A stretch of DNA of 64,000 nucleotides, from positions 4,961,001-5,025,000 of the forward strand of contig NZ_CP117416.1 of NCBI RefSeq assembly GCF_028606985.1, given 5' to 3'. Below, one piece after another: positions 15,705 to 25,049 of this stretch; the stretch's first letter is position 1, and each line of letters starts with the position of its first letter. The DNA comes from Paenibacillus kyungheensis. GTDB lineage: Bacteria; Bacillota; Bacilli; Paenibacillales; Paenibacillaceae. A program made the translations under genes and the position numbers. The notes beneath the pieces were generated by a model. That model made no database searches, was not told the origin of the DNA, and was given only the letters and a program-made list of their open reading frames with translations.

Positions 15705-16451
15705 ATGACATTATCACCATCACCTACATATGCAGTTCAATTCCAACATATCTCTAAATCTTTTCCCAGTGCACAACATGCTAGACCTGTATTAGACCAG
15801 ATTAACGGCAATATCGAACAGGGCTCGATCACCACACTGGTAGGCCCTTCCGGTTCAGGCAAAAGCACATTGTTATCGCTGTGCAATCTATTACTTACAC
15901 CAGACTCCGGACAATTATATATTCAAGGCAAAGAGATACAGACATGGTCGATTACTAAATTACGCCGAAAAGTTGGCATCGTATTTCAAGATGCTCCGAT
16001 GGTGCAAGGAACCGCACTTTACAATTTGCAGATTGCGCAACGATTACATGGGATTGATATTGGCGATCCTTCGACTCTTATCGAACAAGTAGGATTGTCT
16101 GCTCATGTGCTTCATCAGCAAGTACAAGACCTTTCAGGCGGGCAAAAACAACGGCTAGCTCTAGCGCGCACCCTTGCGAATCAACCTCAGATTTTACTGC
16201 TGGATGAGATTACTTCTGCACTTGATCCTTCTTCTGTACGGGAGGTTGAGCAATTGCTACTAGATATCCAACGCACATCAGGCATTACACTCATCTGGGT
16301 CACACATCAGATGGAACAAGCGCAACGTGTCGGACAACAAACATGGTTTTTGATGAATGGACAATTGCTAGAACAACGACCAACCGCAGACTTTTTTGCA
16401 CATCCACAGACCGAAGAAGCACAGCGATTTATAAAAGGGGAACTCCAATGA
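15705..16451 (+). CDS. fetA: ABC transporter ATP-binding protein, FetA (YbbL)-like
   Basis: A 248-residue ABC ATPase (253 if ATG 15690 is used, but that codon overlaps GAAAGGA). Walker A VGPSGSGKST lies near residues 46-55, with signature LSGGQKQRLALART, Walker B ILLLDEITSALD and the switch His in WVTHQM. The next gene is a FetB-type permease overlapping by 4 bp (ATGA), so the pair forms one exporter. In E. coli FetAB expels iron and protects against oxidative stress. The iron role here is inferred from homology and pairing. Confidence 0.82.
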   Translation: MTLSPSPTYAVQFQHISKSFPSAQHARPVLDQINGNIEQGSITTLVGPSGSGKSTLLSLCNLLLTPDSGQLYIQGKEIQTWSITKLRRKVGIVFQDAPMVQGTALYNLQIAQRLHGIDIGDPSTLIEQVGLSAHVLHQQVQDLSGGQKQRLALARTLANQPQILLLDEITSALDPSSVREVEQLLLDIQRTSGITLIWVTHQMEQAQRVGQQTWFLMNGQLLEQRPTADFFAHPQTEEAQRFIKGELQ

Positions 16452-17209
16452 CGATTATTGCATTAACGCTGTCTTTATGTTTTGTGTTATTTGCTGTAGT
16501 GTTGTCTCGTTCGTTCAAGTTAGGTCTGGAAAAAGATGTGCTGATCGCCACATTACGAGCCACGATCCAACTGCTAATTATCGGCTATGTGTTGAATTTT
16601 ATTTTCGGCTTAGAGCAGTTATGGGTCGTCAGCTTATTTCTATTAGTGATGATCACTGTCGCGTCGCTCAATGTATCTAAAAAAGGAAAATCGGTTCCTT
16701 ATATGACGATCAAAGTGTTTTTGACACTGGTGATTGTGGAGATCGTAACACAGGCGCTATTGTTAGGATTTGGGATTATTCCGGCAACAGCACGTTATAT
16801 TATTCCAATCAGCGGTATGATTATCGGCAATTCTATGATTCTAGGCAGTCTATTAGTGACTCGGTTACGTTCGGAAGTGACGTTGCGACAGCGTGAAATT
16901 ATTTTGCTATTGTCGCTTGGAGGTACACCCAGACAAGCGATTTTGCCGGTGCTCAAAAGCGCTGTTCGTTCCAGTATGATTCCAACGATAGACGGACAGA
17001 AAACACTCGGTCTGGTGCAGTTACCTGGTATGATGACCGGACAGATTATCGCTGGCGCTGATCCGATTACAGCAGTGCGTTTTCAATTGTTGATTGTGTT
17101 CACGACGATGACTTCGGCGATTATTACAAGTATTTTGCTTAGTTTATTTATTGCGCCTAGCTTGTTTAACAAACAACAACAGTTGCAGACCGAACCGTTA
17201 GAACAATAG
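16448..17209 (+). CDS. fetB: Iron export ABC transporter permease, FetB (YbbM)-like
   Basis: A 253-residue integral membrane protein with about seven hydrophobic segments. Conserved stretches ATLRATIQLLIIGYVL, ARYIIPISGMIIGNSMILGSL and TIDGQKTLGLVQLPGMMTGQIIAGADPITAVRFQ, given here as separate blocks, are diagnostic of the UPF0014/FetB family. The start at 16448 makes an ATGA overlap with the ATPase stop, giving translational coupling; a longer in-frame ORF runs back into the ATPase gene but has no reason to be used. The terminator is shared with the converging EamA gene. Confidence 0.85.
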   Translation: MTIIALTLSLCFVLFAVVLSRSFKLGLEKDVLIATLRATIQLLIIGYVLNFIFGLEQLWVVSLFLLVMITVASLNVSKKGKSVPYMTIKVFLTLVIVEIVTQALLLGFGIIPATARYIIPISGMIIGNSMILGSLLVTRLRSEVTLRQREIILLLSLGGTPRQAILPVLKSAVRSSMIPTIDGQKTLGLVQLPGMMTGQIIAGADPITAVRFQLLIVFTTMTSAIITSILLSLFIAPSLFNKQQQLQTEPLEQ

Positions 17210-17220
17210 ATAGGCATACA

Positions 17221-17263
17221 AAAAAGACTCCTCAGTGCATGATGATGCGTAGAGGAGTCTTTG
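17221..17263. terminator. Bidirectional terminator between fetB-like and EamA genes
   Basis: AAAGACTCCTC / GAGGAGTCTTT hairpin with A- and T-rich flanks. Confidence 0.8.
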
Positions 17264-17291
17264 CTTATAGTAATCATAGATCAGATGGTGA

Positions 17292-18218
17292 TTACGAATG
17301 AACTTCTTTGGTATCGATATTAACGATAGTCGTATGACCGGACTTTTCTTTTGGTGTACGATTTACCAGCAAGATACTAATAACGATCAAGACCAACCCG
17401 ATAATCAGATTCACGGTGACCGATTCACCCATAAATAACACACTAAGAATAATAGATACTAACGGAATCAAAAACGTATATGAACCGACTGTACTCGCTT
17501 CGCCTGAACCAACAAGGCGGAAGAAGCATAACCAGCTAAGAGCGATAGCGAAAATACAGATAAACAGCAATACTCCGATAAATGTAGCGTTCCACGTAAT
17601 ATCTGACCAGCTTTCGGTACCTGTACCCACAGCTGTCATTACGACCCCACCCATAATCAATTGAATCGTGACTAACCAGATTGGATCAACACGATCGCCT
17701 ACTTTTTTCACATAGACTGTTCCTACACCCCAGCTAACCGCAGATGCTAATGCAAGTACGATACCAATCACCGAGATCGAACCAGAGAATCCTCCTGCAC
17801 TAATCGTGGCTACACCTGCGCAACCTAATACAAGACCTATCGCTTTGAGCGGATTCATCGATTCTCCTACCCATAACCAGGATAAGAATCCGACTAATAC
17901 CGGCTGTAAAAAGACAATCGCCGAGAACAATCCAGCAGGCATATAAGCGATACCGATCGTCTGACAACCGTAAAACAAAATAATATTTAGAATGGCAGAG
18001 ATTGCATAGATTTTCCATGTCTGCTTCCAGCGAAGATCACGCAAACGTGGTAAAGCAACAATCAATAACAACAACCCTGCAATCAATGTCCGAATACCGG
18101 AAAATAAAATAGGTGGTGCATAATTTAACGCGAACTTGGATAACGGCCAGTTCACGCCCCACATTAAGATCAAAAATGCTAAAAACAGAGCAGTCTGCCC
18201 TTTGGATAACGCCTTCAT
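17292..18218 (-). CDS. DMT-superfamily (EamA) transporter
   Basis: A 308-residue membrane protein with ten predicted helices formed by two EamA repeats. The first begins LFLAFLILMWGVNWPLSKFAL, the second around IGIVLALASAVSWGVGTVYVKK. Members export amino acids, nucleobases or other small metabolites, but substrate cannot be told from sequence. The C-terminal tail after VNRTPKEK is hydrophilic and cytosolic. Start 18218 is supported by AGGAGA 10 nt upstream; the longer ORF lacks a site. It stands alone and converges on the fetAB-like pair. Confidence 0.87.
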   Translation of the reverse strand: MKALSKGQTALFLAFLILMWGVNWPLSKFALNYAPPILFSGIRTLIAGLLLLIVALPRLRDLRWKQTWKIYAISAILNIILFYGCQTIGIAYMPAGLFSAIVFLQPVLVGFLSWLWVGESMNPLKAIGLVLGCAGVATISAGGFSGSISVIGIVLALASAVSWGVGTVYVKKVGDRVDPIWLVTIQLIMGGVVMTAVGTGTESWSDITWNATFIGVLLFICIFAIALSWLCFFRLVGSGEASTVGSYTFLIPLVSIILSVLFMGESVTVNLIIGLVLIVISILLVNRTPKEKSGHTTIVNIDTKEVHS

Positions 18219-18491
18219 TCTATTTCTCTCCTCTAAGCCAATCTGGATGACGATCACTTGCGACAAAGCTGACATGTCATGTATCTTTCGAGTATACAAT
18301 GCTTTTTACAATTGTTCAATAGACATTAAACATTTGTTCAAGTAAAAAGAAATTACTACTTTCACTATCCTCTACTTCCTAGCAATCGTGCTATAATAAG
18401 ACTTCACTGGACAATGACAGTGCACTTCGTATGTACATCATGATTAGAATAATATAAGCGCATCTTTGCTAGATGCAGGAGGAATAGAATA

Positions 18492-18788
18492 ATGGAAATA
18501 ACAAGTTATCAAGTAGAAATGATTAAAGACCCTTTTGAAATTTTGGTGGGCACACGTTACGAATTTTTTATTGATTTTGAAGTCGATGAAGAGGACGATA
18601 TCTATTCCGTAAACGGTTTATATATTCGTGCCATTTATAAAGTTCAAGAAACAGGCAATGGTATTGTGAGCTACGATATTATGGAAAAAGGCACAGAACG
18701 TGTACTCGATTTTGATCTGGAAGAAGAGGAAGAGCAAGAGTTAGCAGCGTTTTGTGAGCAAAACTGGAAAAACGCTGAGAGTAACTAA
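18492..18788 (+). CDS. DUF6509-like acidic protein
   Basis: A 98-residue, strongly acidic protein with no export signal. MEITSYQVEMIKDPFEILVGTRYEFFIDFEVDEEDD and the C-terminal ...EEEEEQELAAFCEQNWKNA agree with a Bacillales family (DUF6509) of unknown role. It starts behind GCAGGAGGAATAGAATA, and its TAA stop overlaps the ATG of the next gene by one base (TAATG), so the two are translationally coupled. The acidic, beta-rich sequence suggests a small soluble binding protein, but nothing more can be supported. Confidence 0.75.
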   Translation: MEITSYQVEMIKDPFEILVGTRYEFFIDFEVDEEDDIYSVNGLYIRAIYKVQETGNGIVSYDIMEKGTERVLDFDLEEEEEQELAAFCEQNWKNAESN

Positions 18789-19489
18789 TGCGTATTTTAC
18801 TGCTTGGTGCGACAGGTCGCGTCGGACAATCGGTTCTCCAATATGCGCTGCATGATGGTCATGAAGTGACTGTATTGGTACGTTCTCTGGATAAGTTAAA
18901 TGCACAATTGGAAGAATATGCAGACAAATTGGTCGCTACGTATGACTCTGTATCCGATATTGATCGATCGCTACCGATTAGCGAACAGTTGCCTAATCTA
19001 CATGTGCATGTGGGCGATGTATTAAGCAGCGATGATCTATATCAAGCTTTGGACGGAGTAGAGGCTGTTATGAGTACACTGAATACAGATAAAACAACGA
19101 CATTGTCTGTTAGTACTCCTATCCTTGTTGATTTAATGCAGAAGAAGTCGATTGCACGTATTATTACAGTAGGCACAGCAGGTATTCTGCAAAGCCGTAT
19201 TGAAGCGGATAAGTATCGCTATGAATCTTCTGAATCCAAGCGCAAAAGCACCCGTGCTGCAGAAGAACATCGGATGATGTATGAGACGTTGCGAGATTCC
19301 GGGCTGGACTGGACAGTAGTCTGTCCGACGTATTTGCCTGAGGGAGAATACACCGGTGTCTATCGTGATGAGCAAGATGTTCTACCTGAAGATGGAACAT
19401 CGATTTCCACAGGAGATACAGCCTATTTCACATATCAGCAATTAAGCGATCTTCGTTATATTGGACATCGAGTAGGACTAGCTTATTAG
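18788..19489 (+). CDS. NAD(P)-binding atypical SDR / NmrA-like protein
   Basis: A 233-residue Rossmann protein starting MRILLLGATGRVGQSVLQYA, the glycine-rich GATGRVG loop of the atypical short-chain family, followed by VLVRSLDKL as the NADP-selecting strand end. The central IARIITVGTAGILQ and WTVVCPTYLPEGEYTG complete the pattern. Members include biliverdin-reductase-B-like and nucleoside-diphosphate-sugar epimerase-like proteins of unknown substrate. It overlaps the DUF6509-like stop by one base and has no separate Shine-Dalgarno, so translation probably depends on the first gene. A terminator follows. Confidence 0.83.
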   Translation: MRILLLGATGRVGQSVLQYALHDGHEVTVLVRSLDKLNAQLEEYADKLVATYDSVSDIDRSLPISEQLPNLHVHVGDVLSSDDLYQALDGVEAVMSTLNTDKTTTLSVSTPILVDLMQKKSIARIITVGTAGILQSRIEADKYRYESSESKRKSTRAAEEHRMMYETLRDSGLDWTVVCPTYLPEGEYTGVYRDEQDVLPEDGTSISTGDTAYFTYQQLSDLRYIGHRVGLAY

Positions 19490-19540
19490 ACTAGGCGGTA
19501 GTATTCGTTTTTTTATCAATTAAATAAAAGTGCTACACAC

Positions 19541-19579
19541 AAAAAGACCTGACTTTTATACAAAGTTAGGTCTTTTTTA
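19541..19579. terminator. Terminator after the SDR gene
   Basis: AAAAGACCTGACT / AGTTAGGTCTTTT with one G-T pair, followed by T-run; can also serve the converging 19610-19969 gene. Confidence 0.8.
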
Positions 19580-19609
19580 TTTTATATGTATATTGATACG
19601 AATATTTTA

Positions 19610-19969
19610 TTATTTTAATCTAGTGTCTGCTTTACTAATCATCAGCTTTTTTGCATATCCATAGAAAAGACATCCTTCTAACACCCAGAATATTAATTTA
19701 ATGATGATCCATTGATGAACCCAAAATAAATACACAATGATCAACAAAGACGAGACCGTCACAAACACGTTAAACCATCTGTGTTCAGTGCTCGTCTGAT
19801 TGTTATAATCATGTATATATTTGATAATAGCTTGTAACGTAAGCATCCCCATTAAGATAACTGAACCTATCGAAACAGTATTCAACGGCTGCGAAAAATA
19901 GATCAGTGCTACACCCAACACAATGAGTAGAATAATATTAAACATACTCTTTTCTGACGTAGACATCAT
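19610..19969 (-). CDS. Four-helix membrane protein, unknown
   Basis: A 119-residue protein with four hydrophobic segments (about residues 9-26, 33-49, 66-84 and 88-106) and a basic C-terminus KKLMISKADTRLK. No family is recognised. The start is well supported by AAAGGGGGTGA before ATGATG. It lies just 49 bp after the response-regulator gene on the same strand and may receive read-through from it, but it has its own strong translation signal. It could be a small membrane accessory; nothing links it to the transporter beyond position. Confidence 0.6.
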   Translation of the reverse strand: MMSTSEKSMFNIILLIVLGVALIYFSQPLNTVSIGSVILMGMLTLQAIIKYIHDYNNQTSTEHRWFNVFVTVSSLLIIVYLFWVHQWIIIKLIFWVLEGCLFYGYAKKLMISKADTRLK

Positions 19970-20018
19970 TCACCCCCTTTATATTCTGATTGATCTCTAT
20001 TCTGTGATACAGTCACAC

Positions 20019-21200
20019 TCATGTATTCAAGATTTTTTCCTGCATTCGATATTCGGTCGGGGTAACCATAAACTTCTTGCGAAATACTTGGGTGAAATGC
20101 CCTACATTGGTGTAGCCGATCTGTTCTGCAATATCAGCCAGCTTGAGCTTCGGGTTGTGCAGTAGCACTTTGGCTTGTTCCATGCGCAGGCAGATCACAT
20201 AATCTTTGTATCCTTGCCCTGTTTTCTGCTTGAACAATTGACTGAAATAAATTGGATTAAGAAATACAACAGCCGCTACCTTTTCTAAAGACAACTCTTC
20301 ATTAAAATGAGCACGAATATATTGAAGAGCGACTTGGATCGCATGATCGCTACTGCTTCCTTCTTCTGGCGCATCCACCTGTGCTGTCTTTTCTTCACGT
20401 AAGCGATTTACTTCAACAGCAACATGTTCAATCTCTTGGTGAGGGCCAGAATGTCTGGTCGCAAACGGGACTTTCAAATACTTTTGCAAATGTCCTTGTA
20501 GCGGTTCTAACAGTTGCTCAATCTGGATATGATTATGCAGTGTGACCAGCCCTAATAGACTATTGCGATCAAAGCTCACGACGAACCCTTGACCTGATTG
20601 ATCGATCAATTCATTTAATACATTTTCAACGATAAAATGCTCCAAATGGGTACTCCGTTGATCTTGTTCGATATTGACCAGAATAAGATAGAATTCAGGA
20701 TAGTCCGCGATAAAGGTATCTAGACTGATTTTGCCCATACTAAGCCCTGCGGCTAATCTTTGAAATACAGCTTCACGCAAATAATTTAGCCCATCTTTGA
20801 GCGCTTCTTCCCCTTTAGAGACTACTCGCTCCTGACGAATCTCGATTGTGAGCGATTCCATTAATTCTACCAATTTCTTTTTGCCGATCGGTTTGAGTAG
20901 ATAGTCTCGTGCACCTAGATGCATCGCTTGTTGAGCATAGGAAAATTCCGAATGTGCCGAGATAACGATCCATTTGGCTTGTGGCTGACTATGACGGGAA
21001 ATACGCATCAGTTCCAGACCATTGATACCAGGCATCAGAATATCGGTCAAAATAATATCGATTCGGTGCTCACTCATCATCAACACCGCTTCTTCAGCAG
21101 ATGAAGCCAGATGAACATGATAATTAGGAAAAACACTTTCGATGGTACGTTTGATTCCTTCACGAATAAAACTTTCATCGTCTGTAATCAGAATGTGCAC
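20019..21200 (-). CDS. Response regulator with AraC-type DNA-binding domain (YesN-like)
   Basis: A 393-residue regulator. The N-terminal receiver has acidic DDE near residues 8-10, phospho-acceptor Asp in ILTDILMPGINGLEL, and Lys in YLLKPIGKKKL. A middle region of unknown fold follows. Two AraC helix-turn-helix motifs form the C-terminus (LEKVAAVVFLNPIYFSQLFKQKTG and LADIAEQIGYTNVGHFTQVFRKK). It answers the adjacent sensor kinase and probably switches on the upstream sugar importer. GTG at 21200, 8 nt after AGGAGG, is the likely start; TTG at 21206 is too close to the site. It overlaps the kinase gene by 26 nt. Confidence 0.9.
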   Translation of the reverse strand: MHILITDDESFIREGIKRTIESVFPNYHVHLASSAEEAVLMMSEHRIDIILTDILMPGINGLELMRISRHSQPQAKWIVISAHSEFSYAQQAMHLGARDYLLKPIGKKKLVELMESLTIEIRQERVVSKGEEALKDGLNYLREAVFQRLAAGLSMGKISLDTFIADYPEFYLILVNIEQDQRSTHLEHFIVENVLNELIDQSGQGFVVSFDRNSLLGLVTLHNHIQIEQLLEPLQGHLQKYLKVPFATRHSGPHQEIEHVAVEVNRLREEKTAQVDAPEEGSSSDHAIQVALQYIRAHFNEELSLEKVAAVVFLNPIYFSQLFKQKTGQGYKDYVICLRMEQAKVLLHNPKLKLADIAEQIGYTNVGHFTQVFRKKFMVTPTEYRMQEKILNT

Positions 21201-23052
21201 GAACAATACCTCCTTTATCGATCGAAATAGGTTGATCTGAATATTCAGACTCTACAGTCTGTGAAGATAATTGAGCGACAGCGGAAGCATCGGATAATGG
21301 CAATACCAATTTGACTGCTGTTCCTTTGTCGAGAGCGCTCTCAATATGTATCCCGTTCGTGATCCCGAACATATGAGAAAGTCGCTGATGTAGATTTTGC
21401 AAACCGATACTTTTGCGTTCACGATGAATAGGATCGGTGGGGTGAAGCAAAGAATCTCGTAGTCGTTCCAATGTAGATTCATTCATCCCTTTGCCATTAT
21501 CTGAAATAATAATATTAAGATATTTCCGATCCGGTATCGCTCTTACTCGCAAAACGCCCGGTCGATCTAACGCTTCCAGACCATGCTTGACTGCATTTTC
21601 GATAATCGGTTGTAATAACATCTTCGGCACATGCAGATCCATCCACTGCTCTTCGACATCGATCTCTACGCTCAATCGACCATCCAGTCGCATCGTAATA
21701 ATCGTCAGGTAATGACTAATCTGCTCTATCTCTTCACGTAACGTCACCAGTGCATGATCTTCCCAATGACTGCTATACCGGAACATATGCGATAACGATA
21801 ACACTACATCGCCTAGCTCATCATTTCCTTTTTCATCTAGCATCCAGTAGATCATATCCAGTGTGTTGTAGAGAAAGTGAGGATTCACCTGTGATTGAAG
21901 CGCATGAAGTTCTGCATTTTTTTCACTGACTGAAGAGACTTTGACCCGTTCGATCAGTTCTTCGATTCGAGCGACCATATGGTTAAACGATACTACAAGC
22001 GAATTGATTTCTTCGTAAGAAGTCACAGTAACCATCCCGCGAAAGTTTCCATTTTCCACTTGCTTCATTTCTCGAATTAGTCGCTTTAACGGAGAAGAAA
22101 TGGTACGTGATACGATAAAAGCGATCAGCGCAGACACTACAATCAGCACAGTAACCACGATAAATAAATACCGCTTCGTCTGCGTCAGTTCGACATTGAG
22201 ATCACGATCCGGCGTTGAACTGACAATCGTCCAATTGGTGGTGCCCAGCTTGGAAGCGGCAATCAGACGGCTATTATTCTGCTGTACATTCACCTGACCT
22301 GGTATCTGTGGCAACGAAATATTCGGCGGTAGTGAACCGGGCTTACTATTCGGTTCGATCGAAGTTGGCATATGTTTACCGTCTCCGGTTACGATATTCA
22401 CTTCGCTATGCGGGCCTAATTTCAAATTATTCATCGCTGTCAAAAACGTATCTGCCCGTGCTTCGATCAGTACAATTCCGATCTGATGTTGTTCATTGAG
22501 ATTGAATATCGGACGACCGAAAGCAAATACAGGTTGATCTTCCGCCTGATCAATAATGGAATGAGGAAATACACCCAACCAGACCATCTGACCGGACGAA
22601 CCACTAATCTGCTGATACCATGATGACTTAGTATATTCAGGATCGATCACATTCATCGAATTGCTATAATCGTAGATTTTGCCATTTTCACCGATCACAT
22701 GAATACCTACCAGATCGTCTCTGGAAAAGTAAATCGCTCCCATAATCGTTGTAATATAATTCTGATTAATATATTCAACCTGCGGTGAACTTGCTGACTT
22801 CTGACCGAGCAGGCGCACAATATCCACATTGGCACTAATCGACTTGGACAGGCTATCATAACTACCGAGTAGAAGATCAAGCAATCCCACCGTTTGCGAT
22901 ACATTTTTCTGCGCAATCTCGCCTAATTTTTCATGAAATTGAGTGGTTGTACGGTTATAAAAAAGGATACTGACCAGCAGTACAATCCCTGCCATACAGA
23001 ATAGAAACAAAATAAACAATCGATTATGGATCGAATGCAGACTACGTGACAA
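21175..23052 (-). CDS. Sensor histidine kinase (YesM-like) with dCache-type sensor
   Basis: A 625-residue membrane kinase. TM1 is at about residues 12-32, an extracellular dCache-like region covers 35-290, TM2 is near 295-316, then a HAMP linker. The His_kinase domain carries the phospho-accepting His in QSQVNPHFLYNTLDMIYW (about residue 392), followed by an HATPase with ENAVKHG and DNGKGM boxes. This LytS/YesM class typically senses sugars, often with help of the binding protein. Start is a TTG at 23052 with AAAGGAG 9 nt upstream; the longer ORF crosses the preceding hairpin. It is coupled to the response regulator. Confidence 0.9.
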   Translation of the reverse strand: MSRSLHSIHNRLFILFLFCMAGIVLLVSILFYNRTTTQFHEKLGEIAQKNVSQTVGLLDLLLGSYDSLSKSISANVDIVRLLGQKSASSPQVEYINQNYITTIMGAIYFSRDDLVGIHVIGENGKIYDYSNSMNVIDPEYTKSSWYQQISGSSGQMVWLGVFPHSIIDQAEDQPVFAFGRPIFNLNEQHQIGIVLIEARADTFLTAMNNLKLGPHSEVNIVTGDGKHMPTSIEPNSKPGSLPPNISLPQIPGQVNVQQNNSRLIAASKLGTTNWTIVSSTPDRDLNVELTQTKRYLFIVVTVLIVVSALIAFIVSRTISSPLKRLIREMKQVENGNFRGMVTVTSYEEINSLVVSFNHMVARIEELIERVKVSSVSEKNAELHALQSQVNPHFLYNTLDMIYWMLDEKGNDELGDVVLSLSHMFRYSSHWEDHALVTLREEIEQISHYLTIITMRLDGRLSVEIDVEEQWMDLHVPKMLLQPIIENAVKHGLEALDRPGVLRVRAIPDRKYLNIIISDNGKGMNESTLERLRDSLLHPTDPIHRERKSIGLQNLHQRLSHMFGITNGIHIESALDKGTAVKLVLPLSDASAVAQLSSQTVESEYSDQPISIDKGGIVRAHSDYRR

Positions 23053-23096
23053 AGTGAAATGCTCCTTTCTACAACAGTCGCTAAAAAAGCCAAAGG

Positions 23097-23141
23097 GCGG
23101 TAACCATAAAAAGGATTGGGTCCTCTTTATGATTACCGCCA
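23097..23141 (-). terminator. Hairpin between transporter and two-component genes
   Basis: A stem of GGCGGTAA-type arms with a near-continuous extension (GGCGGTAATCATAAAGAGGA pairing with TCCTTTTTATGGTTACCGCC) is followed on the minus strand by CTTTGGCTTTTTT. It probably stops part of the transcription from the permease genes before the kinase gene, so that transporter is made in excess over sensor. Confidence 0.6.
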
Positions 23142-23200
23142 AGTCCCTATACAGAGATAGTACCAATAAAGGTAGCTTCTGGCAAAATCATTTTATACAA

Positions 23201-24025
23201 TTATCCTTTAACTGCTCCTGCTACCATACCTTTAGTGATACGTTCAGACAAAATAAAGTAGAAAATAATAACCGGTAATGCACCCATGACAAGGAATGCT
23301 CCGATATTTCCGTAATTGACCGAATACTGACTGACAAACGTATACACCCCGAACGGCAATGTTTTGAGTTCTTCGGATGAAATAAACGTCGCCGCTACAA
23401 TATACTCATTCCAGATATTGATAAACGTCAGAATACATACAGTCATCACAGGTGGAACCGAGATCGGCAAAATAATACTACGGAAAATCCGGTATACACT
23501 TGCTCCATCCATAAACGCAGATTCTTCAATATCTGTCGGAATCGACCGCATAAATCCACTTAAAATAAATACAGCAATCGGCAACGCAAACGCGGTATAC
23601 GGAATAATGATCGACCAGCGTGTATTCAGTAAATCTAGATTTTTGAAAATAATCATCAGTGGTAATAATGTCGCTTGTAGTGGAATCATCATCCCTAGTA
23701 AAAATAACAACATCACATACTGCCCGTATTTCCACTTAAATCGAGTAATCGCATAAGCGGTCATGGAGCTCAAAATAACAACTGCAAACAAACTAACTGC
23801 TGTAACCAGTACACTATTTCCCAGATATTTCAGATAACTACCGGAAGTATAAGCATCTGCATAGTTATGCCACTGTGGAATATTCGGAAGAGCGAAAAAG
23901 CTACCTCCCAGAATTTCTTCGTTCGTTTTGAGTGAGTACATCACTAACCATAATAGCGGATATAACTGTGTAACGATCAGGATCGCGAAGAGTAGATACA
24001 CGAACCATTTTTTCACATTATTCAT
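23201..24025 (-). CDS. Carbohydrate ABC transporter permease (MalG/AraQ type)
   Basis: A 274-residue permease of the CUT1 carbohydrate family with six membrane helices. The EAA loop, EESAFMDGASVYRIFRSIILPISVPPVM (given as a landmark near residues 180-207), contacts the ATPase. It ends with the family motif LSERITKGMVAGAVKG. The start is fixed by GGAGGAGAGCACGAT. It is the second permease of a binding-protein-dependent importer encoded just upstream. No ATPase is in the cluster, so it probably uses a shared MsmK/MsmX-type ATPase encoded elsewhere. Confidence 0.92.
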   Translation of the reverse strand: MNNVKKWFVYLLFAILIVTQLYPLLWLVMYSLKTNEEILGGSFFALPNIPQWHNYADAYTSGSYLKYLGNSVLVTAVSLFAVVILSSMTAYAITRFKWKYGQYVMLLFLLGMMIPLQATLLPLMIIFKNLDLLNTRWSIIIPYTAFALPIAVFILSGFMRSIPTDIEESAFMDGASVYRIFRSIILPISVPPVMTVCILTFINIWNEYIVAATFISSEELKTLPFGVYTFVSQYSVNYGNIGAFLVMGALPVIIFYFILSERITKGMVAGAVKG

Positions 24026-24041
24026 ATCGTGCTCTCCTCCT

Positions 24042-24932
24042 CTACGTCACTTTACGTTCGATTTTGTTAAATACGCCATTAATAATCACAGTAATGACCA
24101 GACAGAAAATAACAAGGAATGTAGCTACTGCACTACCATAACCGTACTTCTGAGATAAGAACGACATGTTATACATATGCGTCGCTATCGTATCGGTCGC
24201 ATGTGCAGGGCCACCGCCTGTCATAACCATGACCAACTCGAATGCTTGTAATGATCCGATAAATGCTAGCACAACCGAGATTTTGAAAATAGGTACCACC
24301 ATCGGGAACGTGATATAACGGTCTGCTTTGAATCCATCTGCACCATCAATTTTGGCAGCTTCATAGATTTCATCCGGTATATTTTGTACCCCTGTAAATT
24401 GAATAAGTAAATGGTAACCAAAGTACTGCCATAGCGATACAAAGTAAATCGCATACATCGCAATCGCAGGCTCCGTTAACCAGCTATGTGTCCAGCTATC
24501 CAGACCTAACTTGATCAATACGCCATTTAACATCCCGCCCATTGAAGCCGGGTTGTAGATCGTTTTCCACAATTGTCCTAGAATAACGTTAGACAAAATA
24601 ACGGGTACGAAATAGATCGTCACCAGACGATTTCCTTTACGTACATAGCGATTCAGCAAAATAGCAAATAATAAACAAAAAGGAATCTCAATAATGGAGA
24701 AGACGGCATACATAATCGTACGCTTCACCGACATCCAGAAGTTCGGATCGTCGAACAGTAATATTTTGAAATTCGCAAGACCGACAAACTTAGCGTCCGA
24801 AATCCCATTCCAGTCCAACATCGCAGTATAAAAAGAAACCAGAATAGGAACAAACACCGTCCCTATGTAAAGGATAAGACAAGGAAGTACAAAAATAGCG
24901 ATCGTGCGAGCAGGTACTTTTAGTACATTCAT
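24042..24932 (-). CDS. Carbohydrate ABC transporter permease (MalF/UgpA type)
   Basis: A 296-residue permease with six predicted helices and an EAA loop (DEIYEAAKIDGADGFKADRY) typical of the sugar family. The GGPAHATDTIATHMYN block after TM5 is another family landmark. Start 24932 is chosen because GGAGGGAGAAGCC precedes it; the longer frame has no site. It lies between the binding protein and the second permease, with a 16-bp gap to the latter. It imports a mono- or oligosaccharide whose identity is not visible from sequence. Confidence 0.92.
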   Translation of the reverse strand: MNVLKVPARTIAIFVLPCLILYIGTVFVPILVSFYTAMLDWNGISDAKFVGLANFKILLFDDPNFWMSVKRTIMYAVFSIIEIPFCLLFAILLNRYVRKGNRLVTIYFVPVILSNVILGQLWKTIYNPASMGGMLNGVLIKLGLDSWTHSWLTEPAIAMYAIYFVSLWQYFGYHLLIQFTGVQNIPDEIYEAAKIDGADGFKADRYITFPMVVPIFKISVVLAFIGSLQAFELVMVMTGGGPAHATDTIATHMYNMSFLSQKYGYGSAVATFLVIFCLVITVIINGVFNKIERKVT

Positions 24933-24992
24933 GGCTTCTCCCTCCTTCCAACTCAAAAGTGTATTTTCTCTCTTTAGCCCTATTCTACTCAT

Positions 24993-25024
24993 AGCGAAGG
25001 GGACGCTGTTGACGCCCCCTCGCT
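24993..25024 (-). other. Intercistronic hairpin after the binding-protein gene
   Basis: AGCGAGGGGGCG / CGTCCCCTTCGCT pairs tightly on the minus strand, but no T-run follows. Such hairpins after a binding-protein gene usually protect the upstream mRNA and raise the amount of binding protein over permease. Confidence 0.55.
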
Positions 25025-25049
25025 GCTACATATCCGTCTCTATGTTGAT

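Noticed and set aside
16343-16447. N-terminal extension of the fetB-like gene
   Set aside because: It overlaps the ATPase gene in another frame, and the ATGA overlap start at 16448 fits the family.
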